A stretch of DNA of 64,000 nt from Candidatus Binatia bacterium (GCA_035544215.1 DATKHY010000003.1:1-64000), one strand, 5' to 3'; positions 27,082 through 36,337 are shown, counted from the stretch's first letter. Numbers and translations are program-made. The notes: generated by a model from the sequence alone, not told the origin.

Positions 27082-28695
27082 GTGGCGCGCATCGTGGATC
27101 CAGCCGCGTCGTTCGAGAGGGCCAGTCGTCATATCTTCAGGCATTTGCATGACGTAGCCGAACTTCGTCGGAATCCCCTGGCAAAGCACCTCGTGGACCA
27201 AGCCGAGCATACCGGTGCCGTCATAGGCGCGGTCACTCGCTTAGCCGAGACCTGCCGCCACGAGCCAGCGGCTGGCAAACCACGACTCAACGCGAACCGA
27301 GAATATACCGTCTTCGTCCGCGCTGTCATTGGTCGCGAGCCCTGGGCTAAAATCGCATCAGATCTCGGACTCTCTCGACGGCAGTTCACACGCGATAAGG
27401 CTGCGATGTGCCGACGTGTCAGTTGTCGATTGAGCGCTGAGGCCCGAGCATTTGCTTCGGCACGAACCACGGTTGCGTCGATCGATGCCGAAGCGCGCAT
27501 CACTTATGCATACGTTCAGGCTGAGAGCGGTGATTTGCGTAGCGCACTGGCCCAGCTCGACGAGATCATACGCTGCGCTCCGCAATGGTCAGTGCGGTTC
27601 GAGGCTCACTGCACGCGCGTCCGAATCCTCAGCGATTATGCCAACCCGGTCGGGGCGCGATTGGCCCTGAGCGAAGCGCGGAGGTTTTCGAGAACGTGCG
27701 ACGAGCGCGAAGAGAGTCTTATGGCGACGGCTCGCGCTCGTCTCGATATAATCGAAGCCTCACTAGCGCGTCAGGTGAGTGCGACGCAAAGAGGTCTTGA
27801 GAGACTCGAACGCGCGGATGGCGCGCTACGCTGCGTAACGGGGACCGCAATTCTTCAGACGCAGAAGGATCGCCTGCGCCTGCTTATCGAGCGCGGCATT
27901 CTCCTATACCTAAAGAAAGGCCCAGCTGCAGCCAAAGCTACGCTGACGCTTGCGGTCGAGCGACTCCCTGACGCGCAGTCTGACATGGTGATGCAAAGCG
28001 ACGCGCTAATCTTCCTAGGTATTACGCTCGGTGCATGCAAGGCAACGCACTCGGCAGGTACGGGCGTCCTTCGCCGAGCCCGCGAGTTGGCAAGTGCAGC
28101 CGGACTTCGGTCTCGAGCCCTAATAGCCTCGCTGTTTCTCACGCAACATGAGGCCCTGAGCATGGATGCAAGCATCGCATGCACTCGAGCTTGGGAGTGC
28201 ATCGCCGTTGCAGAATCTATCGGTACGCCGGCTCTCGTTGCGATGACCTGCATGAATGCAGCGGAGCTCAGCCTACTCTCGCAACAAACTGCCGCGGCGG
28301 CTATGGAGGCGGAGTCGCTCCTTGCACGCGCCGGACGAGTTGTAGAGTTGCATAGTGAAATGTCGGCGTCAATCCAATATCTGCGGGCTTCGGCATCGTT
28401 GCTTCGCGGGGAAACTGAACAGGCTCTTAGAAGGGCGCAGGCGGCGGATGCCGCTGCGCTCGGGTTTGAAAACTCAAGGATGCGCGCGTCGACACTACGC
28501 CTCCTTGCCGATATTCACTCGCGACGAGGCGAGCTCCCGCAAGCAAATCATCTCATTCATGAAGCCGTTGACTTGTCAGAGCGGTATGGAAGTTGGGGGA
28601 CGATGGCCGCGTGTCTCCGAGTTGCGGCGAATATCACCGGCGAGAAACAGTTCACGCGCCGAGCTATCGAACTGGACTCCTCACTTGTAGGATAG
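27082..28695 (+). CDS. TPR-rich transcriptional regulator, paralogue of 1565-3205
   Basis: The 537-residue soluble protein begins with SFERASRHIFRHLHDVAELR, nearly repeating the start of the protein at 1565-3205. A helix-turn-helix-like segment (WAKIASDLGLSRRQFTRDKA) lies at about residues 93-112. The remainder is a long array of helical repeats. GTG start at 27082; GGAG lies about 14 bases upstream, so the exact start is uncertain. No ATPase motif and no LuxR-type C-terminal domain, so it differs in layout from the LAL protein at 16027. A role as regulator of neighbouring lipoprotein genes is inferred from repeated co-location. Confidence 0.7.
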   Translation: MARIVDPAASFERASRHIFRHLHDVAELRRNPLAKHLVDQAEHTGAVIGAVTRLAETCRHEPAAGKPRLNANREYTVFVRAVIGREPWAKIASDLGLSRRQFTRDKAAMCRRVSCRLSAEARAFASARTTVASIDAEARITYAYVQAESGDLRSALAQLDEIIRCAPQWSVRFEAHCTRVRILSDYANPVGARLALSEARRFSRTCDEREESLMATARARLDIIEASLARQVSATQRGLERLERADGALRCVTGTAILQTQKDRLRLLIERGILLYLKKGPAAAKATLTLAVERLPDAQSDMVMQSDALIFLGITLGACKATHSAGTGVLRRARELASAAGLRSRALIASLFLTQHEALSMDASIACTRAWECIAVAESIGTPALVAMTCMNAAELSLLSQQTAAAAMEAESLLARAGRVVELHSEMSASIQYLRASASLLRGETEQALRRAQAADAAALGFENSRMRASTLRLLADIHSRRGELPQANHLIHEAVDLSERYGSWGTMAACLRVAANITGEKQFTRRAIELDSSLVG

Positions 28696-29107
28696 GCGAT
28701 CCACCGCGCGCTCTGACAGCCGAGCTTGTGACACTGTAGAACTTCGCTGACCTGTAGTCAAGCCAGTATAAGCAGCCCTTGGCCGAGATTTCGCCCAGCC
28801 GGAGGACCTTTCTTCATTCGATTCTAGCAGCAGCGGTAGAGGAGGTAACGGACCGAAATTCGATGGGCCACGCGCACCATCACCGAGGTACTGACAATCG
28901 CCACGCCGACTCCGAGGATTGACCAGACCCAGCAAGGCTTTGCTTTACGGCACCGAGGCAAATCATGTTTTCGTAGGATTTATTTTGATATGAGTTTTAT
29001 AACCGACAGCGCCCGTATTCATTGATGTAATTTGGAAGGACGAGGCCACTCGGCTTAGAACGCCAGAGCTCAAGCCAGCGATACTTCAACCGAGGTGACA
29101 GCTTACG
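28696..29107. other. Intergenic stretch without a supported gene
   Basis: These 412 bases hold no protein-like frame on either strand and no clear hairpin or repeat. Confidence 0.4.
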
Positions 29108-29670
29108 ATGCGACCTTTGGAGTTCCTCGATGTGTGCAGCGCCACGACGGCGACAAGCCTCGTCGGTGAGATCCCGCCCTCAGTAGAGGGCGACGTCGAA
29201 GCGGTTTACATCGCTGCGAAACTGCACGATTCCGGTCGAGCACTGGGGCACATGAGCGCGGGCAGCGCTTTGAAATCCACGGCTCGAACCTGGCACGCAT
29301 GTCAATAGAGCGGCACGGGATCGGCGGGTCGCGAGCGGAGCTCGTGTGGGACGCGATCGCGTGGCACGACCAAAGCGACATCGCTCACTCGAAAGCGCCG
29401 AAGATGGTCCTGGCCAACGCTGGGGTCGCCGCGGATTTCGGCGCTTATCTCAAGCTAATGAAGCGCGAAGACATGATCGGTGCGCTGACCACCCCGTCGC
29501 GTACCGGTTTTGTATCGGTCTTTCTCGATGCCGTCGCCGTGCTGGCGAAACGCGAGCCGCAAGCCATCGGCAACTGCTTCGTCACGGACGTCGGGCATCG
29601 TACGGTCACCGGATTTCACTTCAAGAACTTTTGCGACGCGGTTCAGGATGACCCGTTCGCCGGTTACTAG
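29108..29670 (+). pseudogene. Frameshifted HD-domain phosphohydrolase-like gene
   Basis: The first frame gives MRPLEFLDVCSATTATSLVG, then YIAAKLHDSG, where LHD is the HD motif. Around 29250 the coding text moves to another frame: ERGQRFEIHGSNLARMSIER, HGIGGSRAELVWDAIAWHDQ, NAGVAADFGAYLKLMKRED and TGNCFVTDVG-like text, ending DPFAGY. This is the pattern of small HD-superfamily hydrolases. The segment between TSLVG and YIAAKLHD is shorter than expected, suggesting an additional N-terminal deletion. With the metal-binding half split from the rest, it is unlikely to be functional. Confidence 0.65.
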
Positions 29671-29960
29671 TAATGTGGCTCGCATTCGCAAGAATATACG
29701 TGGCGCGCTGTGGCTGGTGTACGGAACGTCAAGGTTCGAGCCAGCTTGGGCAGAGCCTGCGGGTGAGTTCTTTCAAGCCGCTCGGTATGCCGCTACGCTC
29801 ATTAGCGGGCCGATGCACGACTTCATCATTTCGTTCGTTTTACGAGGGATTGCTCTTCGTCTATAGTCTTCTCTTGCTCGTCCTACCAAGCACCCGACAT
29901 TTGAGGCTCGACGCGCTGATCGCTCGGCACTCGCGTCGAAGAAAAGGCGGTCAGCGCGCG

Positions 29961-31178
29961 ATGCCCAGCCGATCGCTGTTTATCAGAGAATCAATGGACT
30001 GGGCCCTACGCGTAATGACAGTGGGACCTCTAGTGTTTCTGCTTGCTGCCTTCGTTCCCCCAAGTTGCCTCGCGGCCCAAATCCCGGAGAATATACACAG
30101 CGAATACTTGATGGGCGCGCGAAGGGTGCTCCTCGCGACGGACACCAGTAGGATTCGCCTTTCCGGTACGGACTGGTTCGGCCATTACCGGTCACCTTAT
30201 GTCCAAGTCTACGTGAATGGTCGAGGGCCGTTTACTTTCCTTTTCGATACTGGGTCTAACGTAACCACAATCAGTACAAAAGTAGCAAAAGCCGCTTCAG
30301 TCGCAACCATTAGTCACGTACCGGGCCACCACGCGATCGCCCGTGCTAACGAAATCCGAGTCGGGCACGTTTCAATGCGCGATTACTACGCTGTCATCGA
30401 GGATGGTGACGACTTGGATGGGATTCTCGGCTTCAATTCGTTCGGCCAAAACTATCTTACGTTCGACGTTGCGAACAAAACGTTGCTCGTGAGCAGACGG
30501 CCGATAGCGTTACCACGCGGATTTTGGGTGCCCTACACCCTAAAAAAACATCTACCGCTCATAGATCTCTTCGCGGACAGGCGTAGGCTCCCGACGCTGA
30601 TCGACACTGGGGACGACGCGTACGCCTGGGAGGGAACCTCGGCGGACCTGAAGGGGCTACTCTTCGATCACTCACCCATTCCAGCTGCGACGGTATTCAA
30701 CGGCGAGACGGGAGCCACAAAGACGCTGATAACCTCCATTGATGGCTCGCTGGTGCTCGGGCGAGTGGAGTCCGAAAGACCTGCCGTCGCGATTAACGAG
30801 GCACTGCCCGTGCCAGATATTGGGATTAGCGTAATCGACCAGTTCGTCATGGAGTTCGATCGCATCCATCATCGCGTCGCCTTCCAGCCGCGTTTCTCGG
30901 GATCTCAGTTCGTCGTGCCCGGCGAGCTTACGTGCGGTTTCTACATCTCATTCCGCCAACCGACCCGCCGCGTTAGAGAAGTCTTGCCGGGTCTGGCGCC
31001 TGCGCGCGCTGGCATGCGTGCAGCGGAGGTAATTGTGAGCGTCAATGGGCATCGTGCGGCGTCGGTCAACTACAAGTACTGGGATCGATTACTTCGGGCG
31101 CGTCGGCCGGTTACGGTGGTCTGGGACCACGACGGTCGCGTTGTATCAAAAACGTTTCCCGTCGTTGAGCTTCGATGA
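29961..31178 (+). CDS. Exported aspartic protease (retropepsin-like) with C-terminal PDZ-like domain
   Basis: The frame is open from 29673, but the ATG at 29961 (AAAAGGCGG upstream) or 29994 gives a good signal peptide (VMTVGPLVFLLAAFVPPSCLA). The 405-residue product has two aspartyl-protease-type motifs: FLFDTGSN (Asp96) and TLIDTGDD (Asp215), each followed by a hydrophobic-Gly strand (DGILGFNSF; VPDIGISVIDQF). This fits a single-chain protein with two retropepsin-like lobes. The tail (GLAPARAGMRAAEVIVSVNG) resembles a PDZ peptide-binding unit. A periplasmic or surface proteolytic role is likely. It follows the HD pseudogene and precedes a convergent gene. Confidence 0.8.
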   Translation: MPSRSLFIRESMDWALRVMTVGPLVFLLAAFVPPSCLAAQIPENIHSEYLMGARRVLLATDTSRIRLSGTDWFGHYRSPYVQVYVNGRGPFTFLFDTGSNVTTISTKVAKAASVATISHVPGHHAIARANEIRVGHVSMRDYYAVIEDGDDLDGILGFNSFGQNYLTFDVANKTLLVSRRPIALPRGFWVPYTLKKHLPLIDLFADRRRLPTLIDTGDDAYAWEGTSADLKGLLFDHSPIPAATVFNGETGATKTLITSIDGSLVLGRVESERPAVAINEALPVPDIGISVIDQFVMEFDRIHHRVAFQPRFSGSQFVVPGELTCGFYISFRQPTRRVREVLPGLAPARAGMRAAEVIVSVNGHRAASVNYKYWDRLLRARRPVTVVWDHDGRVVSKTFPVVELR

Positions 31179-31278
31179 GCCGCCGCCTCGCCACCACAGC
31201 TCCGCAATCGTGGGTAGACCATCACTGAATGTGCTGCGTTAGCCGGTTCTCGGTTGACCTCGACCCTGCGCAGAGCGT

Positions 31279-32067
31279 CTAGGGAATCGCGAGTGAGCCC
31301 TCGATCACGAGCACGCAGTCGCCGGAAAGTCGCACGCGAGCGCCGCGATCTTCGACCCAGAGCTCGCCGCCGCGCGCAGAGAGTTGGCGCGCGAAGAGCG
31401 ACGGCTTTCCGAGAGCGCCCGACCAGTAGGGCGTCAGCACGCAGTGCGCGGATCCCGTCACCGGATCTTCGGCGATCCCGAGCTTCGGCGCAAAGAAGCG
31501 CGACACGAAGTCGCAGTCGCCGTCAAAACCCCGCGCCGTCACGATCAGACTTTTGAACGGGAGGTCGGCGACGCGCCCGATGTCGGGGCGCAGCTCGCGC
31601 ACTTGCACGGGATCACTGAGCACGGCCATCCCGCGGTCCGCCTCCCACAGCTCGTCCGGCCGCACGCCGATCGCGCCGGTCACCACATCCGGATCGAGCT
31701 CGCGTTGCAGCGGCAGCGCCGGGAAATCCATGCTCAAGCGCTCGCCGTCGCGCGACACCTCGACGGGGCCCGACAGCGTCTCGAAGCGAACGCGCTCGCG
31801 CCCTGGCTCGAGCATCCGGAGGATCACGTGGCCGGTCGCGAGCGTCGCGTGGCCGCACAGCGGCACCTCGGCGACCGGCGTGAACCAGCGCAGCCGGTAC
31901 GCGCCGTTTTCGCGCACGAAGAACGCGGTCTCGGCGAGGTTGTTCTCGGCCGCGATCGCCTGCAGCATGTCGTCGCCGAGCCACTGCTCGAGCGGACAGA
32001 CGGCGGCAGGATTTCCCGCGAACGGCTCGCGGGTGAACGCGTCCAGTTGGTAAAGCGGAATCTTCAC
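31279..32067 (-). CDS. PhzF-family isomerase/epimerase-like protein
   Basis: This encodes 262 residues, starting MKIPLYQLDAFTREPFAGNP, the signature start of the PhzF/DAP-epimerase-like fold. The catalytic Glu of the family is Glu46 in NNLAETAFF. GHATLATGH and AEDPVTGSAHC complete the family motifs. Members isomerise small hydroxylated or amino acid substrates, but the specific substrate is unknown for most. The local base composition becomes distinctly GC-richer from here on. It is convergent with the aspartic protease gene. Confidence 0.93.
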   Translation of the reverse strand: MKIPLYQLDAFTREPFAGNPAAVCPLEQWLGDDMLQAIAAENNLAETAFFVRENGAYRLRWFTPVAEVPLCGHATLATGHVILRMLEPGRERVRFETLSGPVEVSRDGERLSMDFPALPLQRELDPDVVTGAIGVRPDELWEADRGMAVLSDPVQVRELRPDIGRVADLPFKSLIVTARGFDGDCDFVSRFFAPKLGIAEDPVTGSAHCVLTPYWSGALGKPSLFARQLSARGGELWVEDRGARVRLSGDCVLVIEGSLAIP

Positions 32068-32266
32068 GCCCTACTCGTTCGCTAGTGCTTGGTGCAGACT
32101 CCGTGTTGCGTTACCGTCTTACCCGAGGGACCGGGACCTTGCTGATCCATCGAGTACTGCGTGGCACGTTGGCCAGGTGCAGCGCTGCCGTCCCGTGAGG
32201 AGCCTAGCCGCCGCGCTCGATTCGCTGGATTCGGTCCGGCGTTTCGAGCGCGACGACTGAGGTTCC

Positions 32267-33283
32267 TCACCGCAAGACGAGGTAGTTGGGACCCTTAAGG
32301 GTCGTCTTGCGGCCGCGGATCGTCCGCAGCGGCGTCGCGTTGCCGTTCGCGTTCGGTAGGAACTCTTCGATCGACTCGCCCGAAAAGTTCGCGACATAGA
32401 TGTTATCCTGCCCATCCGTCACGACGCCGGCCGGATACGTCAGACCGGTGATGTGCGCGACCGGCGCGACGTTACCGTTCGCACCCGGTGAGAAGACCAG
32501 GATGCCGGCGCTTTCATCCGCGACGAGCAGCCGGCCCGTCGAGTCGACCGCGAGTGCGAAGGGCCTGGAGAGGCCGGTGTTGCTGCCGGCGATCGAGACG
32601 ACGGGCGCGACGTTGCCTTTCGCTGCGGGGTTGAATCCGACGACCGACGCGCCACCCGTGTTGGCCACGTAAACTACGTAACTGCTGCCGTAGGTTCCCC
32701 AGACCATTCCCGTAGGGGTGCTCAGCTGCGTGTTGCCGCCGCTGATCACGGTCGCGGGCTTGACGTTGCCGGAAGCGCCCTTGGGATACGCGGTGATCGC
32801 GTTGTTGCCGTAATCGCTGGCCCAGAGCTTGCCGTAGCCGTCGACCAAGAGCCCCTCGGTCGGGCCGAGTTGCGACTTCGAGCCGCCGATGATTCTCTCG
32901 GGCTTGACGTTGCCGTTCGCGCCCTTCGCGAACACGGCGACCTGGTTGGCGCCGTCATTGGCCACGTAGACGTTGCCCGAGGCGTCCAGCGCGATGGAGT
33001 CCGGGCTATTGAGCGTCGTGTTCGACCCGGTGATCCGGACGACTGGTGCGACGTTGCCCGACGCCGTCGCGCGGAACGCGAGCACGGCCGGGTTGTCGCG
33101 GTTAGCCGTGAACATGGTGGCGGCGCGGTCCGGCTGCGCCGCATCGCCCATAGCGGATGGAGGCATCGGCGCCGTCGCTTGGGGCGGGAGCGCGCTCCCG
33201 GTCTGGCCTCCGGCGCAGCCGGCCAGGCTGGCCGTCAGGGCGACCGCCATGGGGCCGCCCCGGAGAATGGTGGATACGTTCAT
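32267..33283 (-). CDS. NHL-type beta-propeller lipoprotein (subfamily B)
   Basis: Start ATG at 33281-33283 with GAGGAGACC upstream; the frame is open to 33676 only as an artefact of high GC. The 338-residue product has lipobox SLAGC (Cys23). Six regular blades follow the pattern SIALDASGNVYVANDGANQV, AVFAKGANGNVKPERIIGG, LLVDGYGKLWASDYGNNAI and VVTDGQDNIYVANFSGESI. This is the best-preserved member of the ANGNVxPxRTIxG subfamily; the gene at 24470 is a broken relative. Exported and lipid-anchored; function unknown. Confidence 0.9.
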   Translation of the reverse strand: MNVSTILRGGPMAVALTASLAGCAGGQTGSALPPQATAPMPPSAMGDAAQPDRAATMFTANRDNPAVLAFRATASGNVAPVVRITGSNTTLNSPDSIALDASGNVYVANDGANQVAVFAKGANGNVKPERIIGGSKSQLGPTEGLLVDGYGKLWASDYGNNAITAYPKGASGNVKPATVISGGNTQLSTPTGMVWGTYGSSYVVYVANTGGASVVGFNPAAKGNVAPVVSIAGSNTGLSRPFALAVDSTGRLLVADESAGILVFSPGANGNVAPVAHITGLTYPAGVVTDGQDNIYVANFSGESIEEFLPNANGNATPLRTIRGRKTTLKGPNYLVLR

Positions 33284-33398
33284 GAGAAAGGTCTCCTCGT
33301 AGCTGTTGCGGTGTTGAGGAGCCCATCCTAGCGAACGCGGCGCACCAAAACGTACGGTCCCCGGGGTCCCGGCGGAGCCCCCGTGTATCCGGGCTAGC

Positions 33399-33947
33399 CT
33401 AGGCTTCTTGGACCGCCTCGACGTCGAGAATAATGTCGATGTCGCGGCTGACCACGATGCCGCCGTCGGGCATCGAGTCGTTCCAGCTGACGCCGAAGTC
33501 GTAACGGTTGATGCGCGTCCGGGCGGTGAAGCCCGCGCGCGTCTTCGGGCCCTTGTCGACGCCGCCTTCCCACCACGGCGTCTGCCACGATCCGAGGTAG
33601 CGCGTCTGTAGCGTAACGGGCCGGGTGACGTCCCGAATCGTGAGATCGCCGGTGACGAGATAGTCGACTGGGCCAATCTCCTCGACCGCGGTGCTCTTGA
33701 AGTGCATCTTGGGATACTGCTCGCAGCTGAGGAAGTCGGGGCTGCGGAGGTGATTGTCGCGCATCTCGACTCCGGTCCAGCAACTCGACGCGTCGATCGT
33801 CGTCTCGACGGAAAGCCGACGCGGATCGGCGGGGTCGAAGTCGAGCTTACCCTCGATGTTCTTGAACGCGCCGCGCACCCAAGTGATCATCATATGCCGT
33901 GCGCGAAACTCGGCGGCGCTATGTCCGGGCTCGAAAAACCATTTCAT
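33399..33947 (-). CDS. YceI-family protein
   Basis: The ATG at 33945-33947 gives 182 residues; the open frame beyond it overlaps the MFS gene in another phase. The sequence is a typical YceI lipocalin-like barrel: FEPGHSAAEFRARHMMITWV, GAFKNIEGKLDFDP, ETTIDASSCWTGVEMRDNHL, YLVTGDLTIRDVTRPVTLQT and INRYDFGVSWND. YceI proteins bind isoprenoid or fatty-acid-like ligands. No signal peptide is present, unlike E. coli YceI, so this one is probably cytoplasmic. It starts 11 bp after the MFS transporter stop and is probably translated from the same mRNA. Confidence 0.93.
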   Translation of the reverse strand: MKWFFEPGHSAAEFRARHMMITWVRGAFKNIEGKLDFDPADPRRLSVETTIDASSCWTGVEMRDNHLRSPDFLSCEQYPKMHFKSTAVEEIGPVDYLVTGDLTIRDVTRPVTLQTRYLGSWQTPWWEGGVDKGPKTRAGFTARTRINRYDFGVSWNDSMPDGGIVVSRDIDIILDVEAVQEA

Positions 33948-33958
33948 CGTAAGTACCT

Positions 33959-35317
33959 CTATGTCGCCTTGTGAATCGTCGATTGGGCTGCGAATCCCTG
34001 TGCGGCAACGGCAGCCGCCGCAAAGGAGAGTAGGGCCGAGACGAGCATCGCCGCGCGAAAGCCATACAAGTAGGCGGGCGCCGCCGTGACGACGACGCCG
34101 AGCACCGCGACGCCGATCAGGCCGGCGGTGCGTGCCACCGCGTTGTTGATGCCCGAAGCGACGCCGGAATGTTCGACCGGGACCGAATTCATCACGGTCG
34201 TGGTCAGCGGGGCGACGAACAGCGCGCCCCCCAACCCGAGGATCGTCGCCGCCGGGAAGAACGTCGTCCAGTACGATCCGTCGGTGCCCGGCAGCGCGAA
34301 CGCGACGAATCCGAGTCCCGCGAGTATTCCTCCGAGTACCAGCGGCCCGCGCGGGCCGACGCGCCCGACGAGGCCGCCCGACCAGCGCGACGCCGCCACC
34401 ATGATGACGATGAAGGGCAGCAGCGCGGCCCCCGCCGCGGTGGGCGAATAGTGGTGGACGTTGATCAGAACGAACGGGACGAAGTAGAGGCTGCCTCCGA
34501 TTGCCGTGTAGAGGAAGAACGTGTAGATATTCGAGACGCTGAAGTTGCGCACGGCGAAGAGATCGCAGCGCATCATCGGGTCCTTGACGCGCATCTCGTA
34601 CATGACGAAGACGGCGAGCAGCGCGAGGCCCAGAACGGCCGTCCCGACGGCCGCAGCCGACACGTGCGCGGCGTTCATATCGATCAGCCCGTAAACCAGA
34701 AGCCCCAATCCGAGCGTCGCGAGCGTCGCGCCGCCGACGTCGATGTGGCGGTCGGCGGTCTCGTCGCGGCTCTCGGCGACGTAGAAGAAGAGAATCGGCA
34801 GGACGAGTGCGGCGATCGGCAAGTTGATCAAGAAGACGTAGCGCCACGAAAAGCTCTGCGTCAGCCATCCGCCGATGATCGGTCCGGCGGCCGAGGTGAG
34901 CGCGGAGAAGCCCGACCAGAGCCCGATGGCGCGTCCTCGCGCGCCGCCCGAGTAGGCGGCGCTGATCAGCGACAGGCTACCCGGCGTCGAGAGTGCGCCG
35001 CCGATGCCCTGTACGCAGCGCGCCGCGATGAGCCATTCGACGGTGGGCGCCAGCGCGCAGCCGATCGATGCGACGGCGAACAGGACGATACCGGCGCCGA
35101 AGACCAACCGCCGGCCGTACAGATCGCCCAGCGCTCCGCCGAGCAGGATCAGCGCGGAGAGAAAGAGCGCGTAGCCTTCGATGACCCACTGGGTCTGTCC
35201 GGTGGTCGCATGCAGCTCGCGCTGGATGACCGGCAAAGAGACGTTGACCGCCGTGCTGTCGATGAACGGCATCGCCGAGCCGAGAATCGCCACGAAGAGC
35301 ACCCACCCGGCCTTCAT
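33959..35317 (-). CDS. MFS drug/proton antiporter, DHA2 (EmrB/QacA-like) type
   Basis: The 452-residue membrane protein begins MKAGWVLFVAILGSAMPFID, then STAVNVSLPVIQRELHATTG, typical for the DHA2 family. Loop motif LGDLYGRRLVFGAG lies between the second and third helices, and about 14 hydrophobic helices follow. Family members export cationic drugs or metabolites using the proton gradient. It forms an operon with the downstream YceI gene. The 47-bp gap to the divergent proline dehydrogenase gene must contain both promoters. Confidence 0.92.
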   Translation of the reverse strand: MKAGWVLFVAILGSAMPFIDSTAVNVSLPVIQRELHATTGQTQWVIEGYALFLSALILLGGALGDLYGRRLVFGAGIVLFAVASIGCALAPTVEWLIAARCVQGIGGALSTPGSLSLISAAYSGGARGRAIGLWSGFSALTSAAGPIIGGWLTQSFSWRYVFLINLPIAALVLPILFFYVAESRDETADRHIDVGGATLATLGLGLLVYGLIDMNAAHVSAAAVGTAVLGLALLAVFVMYEMRVKDPMMRCDLFAVRNFSVSNIYTFFLYTAIGGSLYFVPFVLINVHHYSPTAAGAALLPFIVIMVAASRWSGGLVGRVGPRGPLVLGGILAGLGFVAFALPGTDGSYWTTFFPAATILGLGGALFVAPLTTTVMNSVPVEHSGVASGINNAVARTAGLIGVAVLGVVVTAAPAYLYGFRAAMLVSALLSFAAAAVAAQGFAAQSTIHKAT

Positions 35318-35328
35318 CCATCGCGCCC

Positions 35329-35365
35329 TTGTAGTTCCATGTGGCGGGCTCCTACAATAGACCGA
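35329..35365 (+). promoter_or_regulatory. Likely sigma-70-type promoter giving a leaderless transcript
   Basis: TTGTAG (35329-35334), an 18-base spacer and TACAAT (35353-35358) fit a housekeeping promoter. The A of the ATG start at 35365 lies 7 bases beyond the -10 element, where transcription would begin. No ribosome-binding sequence precedes this ATG. Confidence 0.45.
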
Positions 35366-36303
35366 TGACCTCGGCTCTCGATCGGTCGTTGCGCGCGGCG
35401 ATTCTCGCCGCCGCCGGCAACGCGTTCGTGCGTCGCGCCGTCACGCGCTACGGCATGCGCCTGGGCGCCGGGCGCTTCGTAGCCGGCGAGAGCGCGGCGG
35501 AGTTCCTGCCCGTGGCGCGGGACGCCAACGCGCGCGGCTTCGCGGTGGCGGCGACGATCCTCGGCGAGAGCGTGCGCGATCGCGACGAGACGCTGGCGGT
35601 CACGAGCGAGTACTGCGACCTGCTGTGCGCGTTTGCCGCCGAAGGCAGCGACGCGAACGTCGCGTTCAAGCTCACGCACGTGGGCCTCGAGATCGACCCG
35701 GAGCTCGCCTTCGAGAACGCGGCGCGCGTCGCCGCGACGGCAGGCGAGAGTCACAACACGGTCCGGATGGACATGGAGCAGTCGCGCTACGTCGATCCCA
35801 CGCTCGCCATCTACCGCCGCCTGCGCGAGCGCTACGACAACGTCGGCTTCGTGCTGCAGTCGTATCTCTACCGCAGCCGCGACGACCTGCTCGCGGCGCT
35901 GCCGCTTGAGCCGAACGTGCGCATCGTCAAGGGGGCGTACCTCGAGCCGCCGTCCGTCGCGTATCCGAAGAAAGCCGACGTCGACCGCAACTACATCGAG
36001 CTCATGGAGCTGGCGCTCACACACGGCGGCTACACGGCGATCGCGACGCACGATCCCACAATCGTCGAACACGCGATTGCGTTCGCCCGGCGGCAGCCGC
36101 TGCCCCAGCGCGGGCGCTTCGAGTTTCAGCTGCTCTACGGCATCGCGACGCCGCTCGCGCGGAGCCTCGTGGATCGCGGCTATCGGGTTCGCCTGTCCAT
36201 CCCATATGGAGCGTATTGGTTTCCGTATCTGATGCGCCGCTTGGCCGAACGGCCCGCGAATCTAGCATTCTTCCTGCGCAACTTATTCCATGTGTCCCGC
36301 TGA
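35365..36303 (+). CDS. Proline dehydrogenase (monofunctional PutA/ProDH type)
   Basis: This 312-residue protein has a TIM-barrel ProDH domain: FKLTHVGLEID, TVRMDMEQSRYVDPTLAIYR, FVLQSYLYRSRDDL, IVKGAYLEPPSVAYPKKADV, AIATHDP and the C-terminal IPYGAYWFPYLMRRLAERP. The last segment carries the paired Arg and Glu that hold the substrate carboxylate in known ProDH. It oxidises proline to pyrroline-5-carboxylate with FAD. An upstream in-frame GTG at 35341 is possible but falls on the promoter. The final residues and the TGA come from a dispersed repeat. Confidence 0.92.
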   Translation: MTSALDRSLRAAILAAAGNAFVRRAVTRYGMRLGAGRFVAGESAAEFLPVARDANARGFAVAATILGESVRDRDETLAVTSEYCDLLCAFAAEGSDANVAFKLTHVGLEIDPELAFENAARVAATAGESHNTVRMDMEQSRYVDPTLAIYRRLRERYDNVGFVLQSYLYRSRDDLLAALPLEPNVRIVKGAYLEPPSVAYPKKADVDRNYIELMELALTHGGYTAIATHDPTIVEHAIAFARRQPLPQRGRFEFQLLYGIATPLARSLVDRGYRVRLSIPYGAYWFPYLMRRLAERPANLAFFLRNLFHVSR

Positions 36304-36317
36304 GCTTGTCGAAGGAC
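36293..36317 (+). repeat. Dispersed repeat, short form
   Basis: GTCCCGCTGAGCTTGTCGAA, followed by GGACG, belongs to the family of short repeats with a CTGAG...GTCGAAGGAC core. It contains the TGA stop of the proline dehydrogenase gene. Confidence 0.6.
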
Positions 36318-36337
36318 GAAAAAGTGGCAGCACCCCG

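Noticed and set aside
33284-33676. N-terminal extension of the NHL propeller lipoprotein frame
   Set aside because: The extension overlaps the YceI gene and is Arg/Ser-rich; the ATG at 33281-33283 has a perfect ribosome site and lipoprotein signal.
34169-35368. Long plus-strand frame (399 codons) opposite the MFS gene
   Set aside because: Composition is almost only Arg, Asp, Glu, Ala and Gln, as expected from the antisense of a GC-rich membrane protein gene; the MFS frame has clear family motifs.
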